Assembly (NCBI RefSeq): GCF_001653235.2
Contig: NC_035790.1
Coordinates: 4,774,001-4,838,000 of the forward strand
From: Pochonia chlamydosporia 170
Taxonomy: Eukaryota; Ascomycota; Sordariomycetes; Hypocreales; Clavicipitaceae
Reading direction: 5' to 3'
Length of the DNA: 64,000 bases
The position numbers and the translations under genes are program-made. Positions 11,715-23,937 of this stretch are shown here, piece after piece (position 1 is the stretch's first letter; every line of letters begins with the position of its first letter). Under the pieces are notes generated by a model. It ran no database searches, was not told the DNA's origin, and saw only the letters and a program-made list of their open reading frames with translations.

Positions 11715-13380
11715 TCAATTCTTGACCCCCGTCAGCTTGTCATACAAATCACCAAACAACTTACACCGCAAGTCCACGATACTAGCATTCACCGTCCGTA
11801 TTGGCCTCGTTGCTGGCTTCCAATCATTACCTCTTACACCACTCCCAATCACTCCAAGCATTGGTGCTGTCTCCCACCCAGGCCCTCTACTTGGATCCTT
11901 GATAAACCTTGCCCAAGCATTTTGCATTCTCCTACTGAGTTCAGCTTGAAACTTTGTGGCCCCCTTCTTAGGGTATGTGCCGAAAACGAGACCAATTTCC
12001 GACGAATGCCAAGCACTGCTATTGCAGAAGATTTCTGTGTTGGGGAAACTCGCGTCAAAGTAGTACCGCCAAGTCTTGATGCCGACTTTCTTATTGTCGT
12101 CGGCCAAGGTCTTGGTTGGACACTGCATCGCCATTTCAGTATTGAACATGGCTATTTGCTCAAAACTGTTGGATATCCCATCTGACCCCAAGGGATATAG
12201 CCCGAGAATAGAGTCGACGATTTTGTCAGTACTTCCTGGTATTGCACCCTGGATATACTTTCTCGTATCATTTTGCCCCCATACAAAAGTGAGTCCCTCA
12301 CCAGAGTTTGATCCAATCAACACGGGTACTCTCGCAATGCTTGAATTTGACGCAGTGGAAGCGAGTCTTGCTCTGCGAGGCCATGCAGCCCAGGTTGTGC
12401 CATCGTCGTGGGCAGGGCCGAAATAAAGATTCCCACGCTCGATGACGTTCTTAATCTCCGCTGCTGGGATTGCACGGAGACAGTCTAAGGTGTCATTTTT
12501 CGGACAGCCCATCTTGTCTGCCAAGGCTATCCACGATCTAGCAGAGTCGCTGCTTGGCGCCAATATAGAGCCCTGACCAGACTGCATGATGGCACCGCGG
12601 AAAGGCAGGGGATTCGGGGGCGTCGTGACGAGAACGTCGACACTTCCAGCTCCAGCGCTCTCTCCTGCAATAGTCACTTGTTTTGGGTCGCCGCCAAGGG
12701 CTGCAATGTTGCGTTGCACCCAATCCAAGGCAAGTCGTTGGTCTAGCCATCTATCATATTGTTAGAGAATTGTCATGAGATGGGATCTCGTCTCGAACTC
12801 ACCCCAGGTTCTTATCAGATGCCTTCATGTCAGGGGATCCCGGAAACCCGAACACATTCGTACGATAGTTCGGCGTCACGACAACGACGTCCTGATTGCC
12901 TGCGAAACTTGTCCCATCGTACACCGGAAGAGATGCTGTGCCAAAGTCGAATGATCCTCCATATAGCCAGAATAGAACTGGCTTGAGTCTTCTACCAGTC
13001 GATGCGGGAGCGTAAACATTCAGGTTTAGGCAGTCTTCGCTCTCGGCTGCTGGTGATGGGGGTTCGTTGAACCATGCCATTAGTCGCTTACGCTTTTCTT
13101 CAGGATAGTTAAACTTTTGAATGCACGAGGGCTTGTAGTTGGATGCATCGTATGACGTGTTCCACGGCTCAGGTTTCTTCGGAGGGCTGAAGCGCTGCGG
13201 TGGACTGGCAAACGGAATGCCGAGATATTTGTGAACTGTTGCCTTGGATGATGGTTCAACTACTGCTGTCCCGATTATGACGCCGGAGTCGATGGTGGCG
13301 GTAGGTCGGGACGGTCTTTCATGATGAGGTGCTGAAAGACAACTGAGGGAGAATAGAGAAAGTGATAAGAGAGCTTTCAT
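11715..13380 (-). CDS. Secreted type-B carboxylesterase/lipase (alpha/beta hydrolase)
   Basis: Two exons (13380-12803 and 12750-11715) give 537 residues; the 52-base intron ends GATAG. The start at 13380 is chosen because MKALLSLSLFSLSCLSA is a clean signal peptide. The catalytic triad of the carboxylesterase type B family is complete: Ser224 in GESAGAGS, Glu344 in SNSGEG and His441 in AWHSSEIGLVFG. The family landmarks YLGIPFASPP, EDCLNLNVYAP and LYGGSF (oxyanion hole) are also present. The enzyme should hydrolyse ester bonds of lipids or small esters outside the cell; the exact substrate is not predictable. Several N-glycosylation sequons (for example NDT, NSS, NAS) fit a secreted protein. 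The next gene upstream on the same strand is a Zn2Cys6 regulator. Confidence 0.93.
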
Positions 13381-14843
13381 TGTTTTGTTGGTGTTGCTGT
13401 CTGTGGTGCTTAGAGCCAACGACTACTGGGCCGAATTTCGCTTCTAGAACTTGTCTACTCATGATTCTTATATACCTAGTGCTTTATCATATTTCCAGTC
13501 GGCTACTTAAAGAGTATTTGAGTGTGGCTTGTCATTGTCGTCGCATCATGGGAGGCGTCAATGTAACGCCTGACACCGCCTCGGGTAGCATGACGATCCT
13601 TGATTCTTGCTAAGATGCTGCCTCTCAACACGGTCGGTCAGCTTACGGCCAAAATTCATTCCATTTTTTACGAAATGAATTCTGCAAATTAGCTCATATA
13701 TATAAACAAGCACCTTATCCGGCAGAAAAAGTCCTTGCATCGAAAGACGCATGTAAGTGCTGAGACACGCAGCATAGCGGTCGTCAGTTCTACGCAATGA
13801 CCTCTTCCACGCCACGGTATGAAGGCTCAGGGAAAGCTGCACAGCCAGCATCCGCCAGGAGACCGGACAATGTCATAGTGTACGGAGTACGCGTCAGGTT
13901 AAGAGGGCGGGTTAATTAGATTGGGACGCAGCGTATTGCCCATTTCGGATGCCGATCCCTGATGTCAGCACAGCTGCGATTAAGAGTGGTCATGTGCTTA
14001 CTTTCAATCTATTTCGCAACTACTGCCGGCAGTTGGATGTCATTTCTCTTAGAAATTAGCATAGGGGAGTCGAATTGTGGCACATTTGCCAAGATCCGGA
14101 GCACATTGGCGTGTGACGTGGCGGGTGGATTGGGAAAATTTGACTGAAGCATCGTAATTGCGTAGTTGTGCTGAAGGATGCTGTTGTACGTCTAGTCATT
14201 ATTAGGTAAAGCGGAGTGTATTTACAAGAATGGAATCTGAGCTTCCACAGAGGAAGAGTTTGAGTGTCTTTTGGATGATACAGCTATGCTAGCAATTGGC
14301 GGTATTGCCAAGGTTGCTAAGATCGGGGTTAATGATGGCGTGCATATTCATCCATCTAAAGGAGTGTCTCCAACTTGAACGTATTTTATACATGGATGGG
14401 CATGGCGTAGTTGCTTGATGATGTGTATCATGGCTACTACGGCTATGAGGCCGTTTCCAGAAACTACACTTTGTCATCGAAATATGACATGTCAAAGAAG
14501 ATGGTCGTGATGCCAATAACGGCTCAGTAGTTGAATCTCAGGTTACCTCTGACAACAAAGTCAACCCACTTGACTCTCAAACAGGCCTGCCCCTTCAGCT
14601 ACTGAATAACACTGTGCTATTGACCTGTTCCTCTGAGAAACAAAAACCTTGCATGCATTCATGCCACAAAGTTAATAGCCGCCGATTCCCTTCCCATCAT
14701 GCTCAAAGAGGACATTCCTCGCGCCGTGTGGAGCCGAAAGAAACGGCCATGAAAAAGTACAAATACCACAACACTGGAAGGATATAGTTAAGACGATTCA
14801 GACGTTCCATGTTCGTTTATTCTTCAACATATCAGGTATCTCG
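13381..14843. other. Intergenic region, esterase promoter
   Basis: This is 1.5 kb containing the esterase promoter and the 3' flank of the Zn2Cys6 gene. I find no supported gene or repeat. Confidence 0.5.
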
Positions 14844-16453
14844 TTATAGAATATTACAATACTCTGCGCAATAAGCCTCAGGACCACCCTTGACCCCCGT
14901 CCCCATTCCCGTCTCAATCTGTCCCCCAAGAATATTCATCGGAAAACACGGAAGTTTACGAATAATCCCCGTCTTACCCTCCTCCTCAATCTGCGTCGAA
15001 TTTCGAACCAAATCGATAAGGTTATAATCCTGCTCGTAATCGTCCATCAGCAGTTCCAGCTGTATCTGTTGAACGGGATCCTGCGAGGCCAGCCACGCCG
15101 TGATGAGGCAGAGCGGAACATGAGCGGCAGCCAGCGGCCGTCGATGTCTAGCCCTCTCTGATAGCTGGATGACGTCGGCGCAGAATGTGTACCTCTCCGT
15201 GGCTAGCAGATCATCAGGGCCAAAGTGTTTACTCATAAAGGCGTTCAACGTGATGGCGATGGTGAGGATGATGCACTGCGCGGCTTGGTAGTGAGTCTGG
15301 GCGCGCACAAGTTTGAGAGGCAGAGACGTCGGCGGCCCAATGCATTTTGCTTCGATGGCGTTGTCGCCGAATGCCTTTATCCCAGGATAGTCGGCTCGTA
15401 TCATTTCGTAGTATGTTTTGATGGTCTCGCTGTTTTCCTTGGGGTTCCATATGAGGTCGGGGATTTTGGAGAGCCATCTCATGTCCACGGAGCGGAAGTT
15501 GAGACCCAGCTTTAACGCTGCCTCTTCGTCTTCCTTGGACGATAGGGTGTGTACCTTGTGTATCCATGGCTCCAACTCAATCGCCGGATTGAATATATTT
15601 TCGAGAATCTATGCTGACGGTTAGCACGCGCAAAGTCAAGATAAACAGGCAGGAAAACTCACCACCACGACACTAACGGAACTGATGAGCGTTCGCATAA
15701 ATTCATCCTGCGGCTGCTTATCGACCAGAATCTTGAGCAATTGTGACATGCCCAAGCCATGGCTGGGATGTCGGTCGCCCTTCATCGACAACCACGGCTG
15801 CGCAGCCATGACGAGGAATATCGCGCACAACGTCTCGGCCGAGTACGCCGTGTTCTCGTCACTCAAGCTCTTTTGCACTGCATTGAGAGCCCCCACGTAC
15901 TTCTTGATGGTATTCGCCGACGGTTGCTTGGTGCGCAGGTCTTTGAGGGCGCCGACAAAGGCCGCAGCGGAGGCATCCAGTGCTGCGCTGTAACCCAGAC
16001 GCTGAGGGAGCTCTTGCATGAATAATCCGAAGCTGAAGATGTCGTAGCGAGGGTCCGTCACGGCCAAAACTGAGCCAAGTGATCCTGCGGTGATGGTGAT
16101 CTTGTTGCTTGGGACGGTGATGATGGGACCGAACTCTACGGGGCCGGTGGGAGGTGAACGTCTGCTGACTTGGCTGTTGACGATGGCGAATGCGGTAGAT
16201 TCATCTTGAAACTTGTATCGCTGGCGTCCGGATCCAATGCATCGAATGTTGAGGCGCACGCAGCGGGAACATGAGGGCTTGCCTTGGTCGCACTGGGTGA
16301 ATCGCAGGTTCGTTAGCTGATGGTATTTGTGATGGTTGATTGAGGTGGCTCTCAACTCGAGATGGCTTCAGGTTGGGAGACGAGATGAAAACTCACCTTT
16401 TTCTTCACTTTGCGACAGCCTTCACAGCTTCGCGACGATGGAACTCCAGGCAT
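14844..16453 (-). CDS. Zn2Cys6 fungal-type transcription factor
   Basis: Three exons (16453-16397, 16292-15663, 15608-14844) give 483 residues. The N-terminus MPGVPSSRSCEGCRKVKKK joins across intron 1 to CDQGKPSCSRC..C, completing the six-cysteine binuclear zinc cluster at residues 10-37; the intron splits the cluster, which is common in this family. The rest is the helical middle region of fungal regulators, with ASAAAFVGAL, a PWLSMKGDRHPSHG motif, and no second DNA-binding domain. It is nuclear and binds CGG-type sites by family rule; its targets are unknown. It is oriented the same way as the secreted esterase and Egh16-like genes, so a local regulatory role is possible but unproven. The C-terminus is short and ends in a Cys/Ile-rich stretch. 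Confidence 0.93.
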
Positions 16454-17437
16454 TTTCTAACACTATGCAGTGTATTGCCTGTTCGGCCTCACATCAATCC
16501 AGCGATATCGTCGCGGTGATGATGCGAACTGCAAGATATGACATGCATTTAAAGTTATGGAACAATGGAGATTGAATGCATCATCTCTTCTCGGTGGGGA
16601 AACGAAGCAGCTACATTGATGACATGGGCGACCCCAGACATAGCCCCCAAAAAAGACAAGAATAGCCTGCTGTGCTGTGGTGAGCCAAGATATCTATCGT
16701 CTTACCAACATGATTAAATCAGGCCATGACCAGGTTTCCTTGGATGAAGCTTGATTCGTCGTAGGAACGAGGGCGACAGCGGCGGAGATTCGGTCGCGCC
16801 ACTGAACGGCGGGAAAGCGCCGAGATCAACTTGAACTTGCCTTGACTTGACTTGACGTCTATCGAATCAAATTGTAGTCAAGCGAATTAAGGCTTAGATT
16901 TACGTGGCAAACCGGTTGAGGCTGGGGTTGTTTGTAGGGCTTAAACTGTGCTGACGTTGGGCCAAGGAAGTCAAGATCGTCGGTGGCGCCAACATCAAGA
17001 GAGATTCATGGTTTTGATTGGAAGCGCCGAAAATGGCCTATTTTGGATTCAAGGCTTTAGACATCGGGCAGAGATTGTTTCATTCACGCTGAGTTAATGC
17101 TTGATGGGAAACATAGCCATTGATACGAGGTTATACTTGGCGAACAGTTCAACTAGCCCATTATCTCCTTGACATGTGAATACACAAATATGTCGTCAGA
17201 TACCGCCCTGTCAATGTTGCATAGCATCCGGTAACACCACCGAACACATCTGATGTTTAACCTGTACACAAACCCAGCCAACGCTTACTCCCCAGAAACC
17301 ACATATACATATGCTCGCATAACACGACGGTCACCCCAATCCGCAGCATGACGGCTGTTCAATCTTTTTATATACTCATTCTATGTACTTCAATTTACTC
17401 TAATCTAGGCAATCGCTCGCCTCATCATCTTTACAAA
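16454..17437. other. Intergenic region, Zn2Cys6 promoter
   Basis: This is about 1 kb between the start of the Zn2Cys6 gene and the stop of the P-type ATPase. No gene or repeat is apparent. Confidence 0.5.
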
Positions 17438-20400
17438 CTACCACGCCATCTTGCCAACAATACCATCCGGCCAACGCCTAACCCAGAACCGCCTACCCTC
17501 ATCAAGCAAAATGATAAAAAGACCAAACGTAAACGGCAAAAACCAATGCTCCACAGGAACACCCGCCGTCTGGATGATAGGCTGCAGCGAAGGAGGGTAC
17601 AGCCAAATCACCGCCATGACCAAGGCAAACACAATGGCAGGGAATAGATACCAGTTCTGCGTCGCCTTGTTGAACAAGGGAGGATGCTGAAAGATGCTGA
17701 GTCTCCGTGTTCTAGTGGCCATGAGGTTGAACCACTGCATCACCACCAAGGTCACAAAGTAAATGGATGACGCCTCGTTCAGCTTTTGGTTGTAGTATTC
17801 TTGAGTAACGTTTGGGGGCAGCTGGCCGAAGCTGAACCACAGGTCTTTGAAGGCAATGCCCTGTCGTTCCAAGTACCAGTATGACATGGCGAAGGAAGCA
17901 AGCGTCTCGAGGACACCGATGATTCCGTAAGCTTGAAATATTAACTGCCAATTGACTAGGCGGTCTTTCTTGACGTTTCTCGGTCGTCGGAGGAGAACGT
18001 CCGCTTCGGGCTTTTCGTATGAAAGAACAGTTGCGGCTGCACAATCGGTAAAACAGCTGTAGTATGTTAATACAGGTGTACAACTTGCCCTTCAATTTAA
18101 TGAGGGTAGCTTACCAAATGATAATCATGAGGAAAGAGGACAAAATCTGCGGCAGGCCAAACACGACGGATGTCATGACCGGCCAGAATTCCGAGAAACT
18201 ACCCGCAGGGAGCAGATATGCGATAACCTTGACACGCAACTGTTTAGCATTTCTTCCCATTCCATTGGGCAACAAAAGTTACTCACCTTTTTCAAATTGT
18301 CAAACACCACTCGCCCGTACTGAACCGCCACCACAACCGAGGAAAACGAGTCGAGCAACACCATGTCGGCTGCTTCCATAGCAATATCAGATCCACTGCC
18401 CATCGAAATACCAACATCAGCTGCTTTAAGAGATGGCGCGTCATTTACACCGTCGCCAGTCATGGCAACGACGTTTTGCTTCTGGTACTCCCGGACAATA
18501 CGCAGTTTCTGCTCCGGCGTAGTTCTGGCGAACACCACCTCGTCATATTCTGTCAGAATAGTCCACTGGTGGTCGGTCAGTGTTGTCAGCTCAGGACCAC
18601 TGATGACTAGGGCCCCTCGCTTGCCAGCAACCATCTTTTCATCTTCGGTGTCGTCAGAGCTGGACGCAAATTCTGTCGCTGCAGATCTCTCGAGGCGGGA
18701 TACGCCGTCGACGTGGAGGCATGTAATGATGCCAGCTTCTCGTGCAATGGCCAGTGCTGTCAATGCAAAATCACCAGTAACCTAAGGACATAGTTAGTTC
18801 TCTATGTAAATGACCAAGTCCGGGAAAGGGGGGTGGATGGACGTACCATGGCAATTCTGATACTGGCACCGCGGAGTGTGGAAACAACTTCCCGGATTTC
18901 TGGTCGCAAGGGGTCGACAATCGCCACAAATCCAACGAGAACCAGTCCACCCTTTGACTCCTCCATAACCGACGGCTCGTAGTCTGCAGTATCTTCAATT
19001 CTACCACTCTTGACGAGTTTTCGCGCCAACAAGATGCAGCGCTTCCCTTGCGAAGAATACATGTTCTTGATGTGCTCAAATGTAGCCTTGGCCTCCAAGG
19101 TAAGCTCAAGCACTTCTCCTGTAGGCGCCAGGTAGTATGAACATCGTTCGATGAGGACATCCGGGGCGCCTTTAATGGTCAACAGTCTAAGGAAAGTCAG
19201 TCGGTTTTCGATTTAAGAACCAAGTTCGGATATCTTACAGGTCCTTGTTCTCGAACTGGCTGGCATCATCAGCAGGTAGTGTCCGATCCAACGCCTCAGG
19301 TCTGCTAATAGTGAAGCATCGAATCATAAACTTGTTCTTGCTGTTGAATGCCAGTTCGAAGACTCGTTGCCAGCATGATCGGAAATACGCAATGTTCCCC
19401 TGAGCCACAGCCTCTGAGAACTTCAACACTGCAGTATCAGTTGCGTCGCCAAAGACATTCCTTTGTTCAACGGGGACCTCCGTTTGGGAAGCGTCCATTT
19501 CCGCCCCATTACACAAGGCACCTAGAGCGGCGAGCTGTCCAAATGTTTTGGAGGGATCCGATTTCTCATTGACATTGCCAGCTCTCATGGTTTCGCGCAG
19601 TTGCTCCATTGTGAGGTTTTTCGACCCGACCGAGCAATCCGTTACCGCCATTTTGCCCTAGTTGCAATATTAGACACGGGGCGAGCTTTCTACGTAAATT
19701 GAATTGCCCTACCTGAGTCAGGGTTCCGGTCTTGTCAGAGCAAATAACGGAAACAGAGCCAAGGGTTTCTACAGTCTTCAGTGACTTGCAAAGGACCTTG
19801 TTCTTTCTCATCAAGTTGGCGGTGATGGTCAACCCAGCCGTGATAGCAATAGGGAGCCCTTCTGGGATGAATGCCACAGCAACACTGACGCAGCTGACAA
19901 TCAGGGACGGCACGTTGATGAAATCAGGATGATCTCGTCGTAGCCACGCGGCCCTAGAAGGGAAAAACACGACGGTTAGCACTATTCACGTACTGTAGCA
20001 TGGGAACCTACCAAATAATGACAACAGCAATGATCATGGTGAACATGATTGCGCAAATGAAGCCCACAAAGTATAAAACCTCCCTCTCAAGTGTTGTCAT
20101 CTGAGTCTTTGGCTCGTTCGTCAAAGTCGCAATGCGACCAAAGACGGTTCGGTCGCCCGTCGCCACAACAAGGCCAACAGCCGATCCAATAATGCAGTGG
20201 GTTCCTTGCAGACCAATGTTCTGAGTTTCCAAATAGTTGACATCCGTGTGATCAACCGTTCCCGCAATGGGACGCGATTCTCCAGTCAGAACGGACCGGT
20301 CCAGTTTCAGGTCAGACGACACTTCGATAAAGCGCAGGTCAGCAGGGAGCTTGTTTCCGGCCTTGACGGTAACCAGATCTCCCGGAACAAGATCTTCAGC

Positions 20401-21291
20401 CTGGATGTGAACCAATTGTCCATCTCTTGTTACATTGCACTGCTCAGGGAGCATATCTTTGATCGAGGACATGACGCGTGATGTTGACCAATCCTGGAAC
20501 ATGGTGAAGGCAGCTTGAATAAAGAAAACCGCCAAAAGAACAATTGCCAGTGCCTGTTTTAGGAATTATCATTAGCGCTGTTGAAATCGCAAGGCATGGC
20601 AGTGACTTTGAATTTGCTTGCATACCAAGTTGGCGAGCTGGGGCGGATTCCCAAGAGGCTTCCATGATACAAAGACTAGAATACTGCCAACAAGCAAAAC
20701 GCCTCCAAATCCTTTGAAAAAGTATCCGATAATCGTCAGTATTCGATTTGTTTTAGGTGGTGATGGCGCGTTTTTGCCATATTCTTCAAGTCTTCTTTTG
20801 GCCTGGGTCTCTGATAAACCGTCCCGTCCGGAAGTTACGAGCCGCTCGGTGACTTGTGCAGCCGTTATCGTGTGCCATTGAAGGTCGCTAAGGTCTGTCG
20901 AGTCACAGAGATTAGAATTGATTCCATTTCGGCAATGTGTAACTGGAAAGAGGCTCACCCTTGGCTGCAACTTCGCTGGCCCGTTCCAACTCTGCTCGTT
21001 CCTTGCCCTTTGATTCCTCTATTTGGAACGAACTTATGGGACCATTAATCATCTGCTTCTCAGACACAGATCCCTTCAAGCAACTTACACAGTGCGGTAC
21101 TGAATAGGCAAAGTAACGGCAGGATCAACTGTGGCTCTGCCATGAATGCTCCGTATGGCGAGAGAATCGGTAGAGTTGGCACGACTAAGTCCAGGTCTAG
21201 AACGACTCCTACGGCGGCCATGGCCTTCTTCCTCGTCTCTCCAGCGAATTCGATCCGCCGCCTGCGAATCCGCAGGTTTTTCAGTCGGCAT
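17438..21291 (-). CDS. P-type IIC ATPase, Na+/K+-ATPase alpha-subunit-like cation pump
   Basis: Ten exons (21291-21089, 21032-20959, 20894-20626, 20553-20012, 19953-19713, 19657-19239, 19186-18847, 18781-18287, 18227-18115, 18056-17438) give 1104 residues with every phase consistent. The protein pumps monovalent cations across a membrane using ATP. It shows the actuator LTGES loop, TM4 PEGLPIAI, the phosphorylation site CSDKTGTLT (Asp436), the nucleotide-domain KGAPDVLIERC and the hinge MTGDGVNDAP. The N-terminal 70 residues are Arg/Ser-rich (RRRSRSRPGLSR) and end in LPIQYRTV, a probable cytosolic regulatory tail. Length and TM4-TM10 layout fit type IIC rather than ENA (IID) or PMA (IIIA) pumps. 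One expected TM6 acidic residue is replaced (see findings), so ion choice is uncertain. No beta subunit gene is nearby. Confidence 0.93.
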
Positions 21292-22090
21292 GGTATGTGA
21301 TGATGGCCAATGGCTCTCAGTCCAAGACAGATGGAGACGACACGGAACAAGAAGAAAAAGAATAGAAAGAAGCAGTGAAACCAGAAGAACAATTTGAGAC
21401 ACAGAGCGGGTTTAAAGGTCAAGCAAGATGGTCCAAGTTCAACACCATAAGGGATCCAGAACTTTGCAAAATTTACTGTATAGAATGCACGGCTACAGAA
21501 ACATGTGTGCGATCTGCAGGTTGGCCATATCACATTGCGGATTTATCCTCTCAGCCAAGCGCGGCAAGGAATTCTGTGACCGAAATATTCCTAATTTAGT
21601 TCTATGGGAATTCTCCGTCGCAATGAAAACAATCATTTCACACATTTTTTTCTCACCTGGCCGCTTTGTGGTGACAGGTTTGCTGGGCACAGCTACCTCC
21701 ATTTCGGCCACTGCTCGTCGCTTGTTGTACAACAAATAGAAATCACATGCGGATTGGTTGGTTCAATATTCGGCCGGGGCTCGACGAATCTGCCGTCATC
21801 ATCCACCGCCATTGTAATTCCTGCGGCACCAAGTATAGCCCCAGGGGTGTGTGTAAACGAAGGACCAGGAATGGATGCAATAAGGCTTGTGTCAGGATCC
21901 CATTTCCCAGCAATACTCGCCTTCGGGGAAATGTGATGCACCTTGAATCGTTTCATACTAAACAGTAGTTTCCGACCGTGACAAGTTGAACTAACTTTTT
22001 CAAAATTGCCTCGTCCAAGATGAGTATAGAGCGAGGAAATTACAGTGGATGCCAAAGAGGCGGAGCGTCGATTCTGTGGAAGACGAGAAG

Positions 22091-22135
22091 GGGTGAGTGT
22101 GAGTGTGAGTGTGAGCGTGTGCGTGAGTGTGTGCA
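22091..22135. repeat. Microsatellite of GAGTGT units
   Basis: About 45 bases of imperfect GAGTGT repetition, decaying to GTGCGTGAGTGTGTG. It is non-coding and likely length-variable between strains. Confidence 0.85.
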
Positions 22136-23918
22136 GAACTGTAGTTGACTTGTAAGTGTGAGTGCGAACTCGAGGATGAGCGTAGCTCCAAGTCTTCCAG
22201 TAACAGAGGGTAGGTATTTGTGGTGTAACTTCCGCAACGCTTTCAGAGAAGGCTATATGAGCGATATATGTGTGAGGAACCTCCTCCATGCTCTGTAGGG
22301 AGATGGCAGCGCGGTGTAGGCCACCAGTTTGGCCACCAGTTTGACCGCTGAGGCCACTAAGGGAGTGGGAACACTGAGACCAATCGTGCACCTCGGGGGA
22401 TTTGTATCCGGTGTTGGGGCTGATCGGCGAGGTCTGGTCAACTGGTCTACTCTGGTGGCAGTTTTAGGATAGCCGCGTTATTCAGCCCTCCTGGCAGGCT
22501 CTTGGCCTACCGTGGATAGACAGACATGGCCGGCCACGAGACCATCTGGGACAAAACTGTGCTGCGTAAGAAATACAGGACCTGACAGTCCATGTCTGAT
22601 GTTTCTCCTCAGGTCTAGCCTGGCCTCAAGGATTGGTGTGGTATGGCTCCAGTCTCCCATGTGCGCCATGAGGTCCATCTCCTCGATTAGGACCTGGCAT
22701 CGTTTTGGCGTGTTTGGACTTCATCAACCACCCCCCAGCCCCAGGAAGGACGAGAATAAATTGGAGACCACCGCGTGAGAAGTGATGCGTTCTCCATCCA
22801 TCCATAGCCGGCTCTCCTTGACTTCTGGGATCCCCTCCCGCCATCTCACTTCTCATGCTCTTGGCATTGACCACGGGCCATGCGACAGCAGGCATTGCAA
22901 TTGCCAATGTCGTCATTGTACAGCATCACACAGAGCTGGGAGAGCTCCTCTACCAACGACAATTTAAGCCAGGCTCCATCCAAATGGTGGAGTGCAGCAG
23001 TTTGAGGCAGGGTCCCTGATTCGGATCGGTCCCGAGCGAGGCCTCCCAAGACATCCTTGACGGATGGCATTGCTTGGCCTTTGATTGACCGAAACACGCT
23101 GCCTGCCATCATGACAATCAATACACACAGATTGACCCTTCATGCATCTCAAGTTAACCTCGAGAGCTTTGACCACATCCTACTTTGCTGGAGTTGCCTA
23201 GGGCTGGACATGATTTTGACGCACCATGCCTCGTTTGCTCCGTAGTTTATCGTCAATTGATCGATCATATGTGCCCCATACTTCATGAGAACGAACTTGC
23301 AGCTGAATATAGAACGAGAGTCCCGGCGTGAAATGTGGCTTAATGGAGTCGCAGTTAGAGACAGATGGTCAGTGTGAGTGTCACCATCACCGTAAGCGTA
23401 AGCGTCAGCCTTTTGTCATGGGGCTGCTCAAACATCGTTCGGGAGTAAAAAAATTATACGTCCTCGAACCGAGAACATCGCCAACTTGATTGAGGCATTT
23501 GTCGAATTTGTGGTTCGGTGTCCAATTTCTCCAATGGCGTCAATGTTGTCAGCGGCCAATTCTTTTCCTTTAATTCTGTTGGTAACGCAATGACGACGGA
23601 AGCCGCTAATTGCTCATGGCTGTAATATATAAGGCATATGACTGACTCCAGTTGTGCGATGCCAATCAGCCCGGTTAGGTCAGAGACCTGCTTCTGTAGC
23701 CCTGGGGGGCTACGGTTCTTTTGAGGGCCTAGCAACGGCAAAAGATGGAGCAGGTTGGATCCGATGAGAAAATGGGCGAGTCTGGATCCAAGTTAGGGGA
23801 TGTGAATGGAGCTCAGAGTGCTCGCAAACGGCAGAAATGTGTCCACAAGCCCACAGTGCATGTGGATGAGGTGTTATTGTTTCGTTATAGTACTGTACCT
23901 GAAGCTGCTTTTTCTAGA

Positions 23919-23937
23919 TTTTTTTTTTTTTTTTTTT
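23919..23937. repeat. Poly-T homopolymer run
   Basis: Nineteen consecutive T residues. It could be a retrotransposon tail relic on the minus strand, but no element body adjoins it, so simple slippage is more likely. Confidence 0.8.

Noticed and set aside
21693..22391. A 232-codon open frame on the minus strand
   Set aside because: It runs through the GAGTGT microsatellite, which is open in several frames, and shows no domain, signal peptide or conserved start.
23919..23937. Poly-T run as a retrotransposon tail
   Set aside because: No reverse transcriptase, target-site duplication or element body adjoins it.
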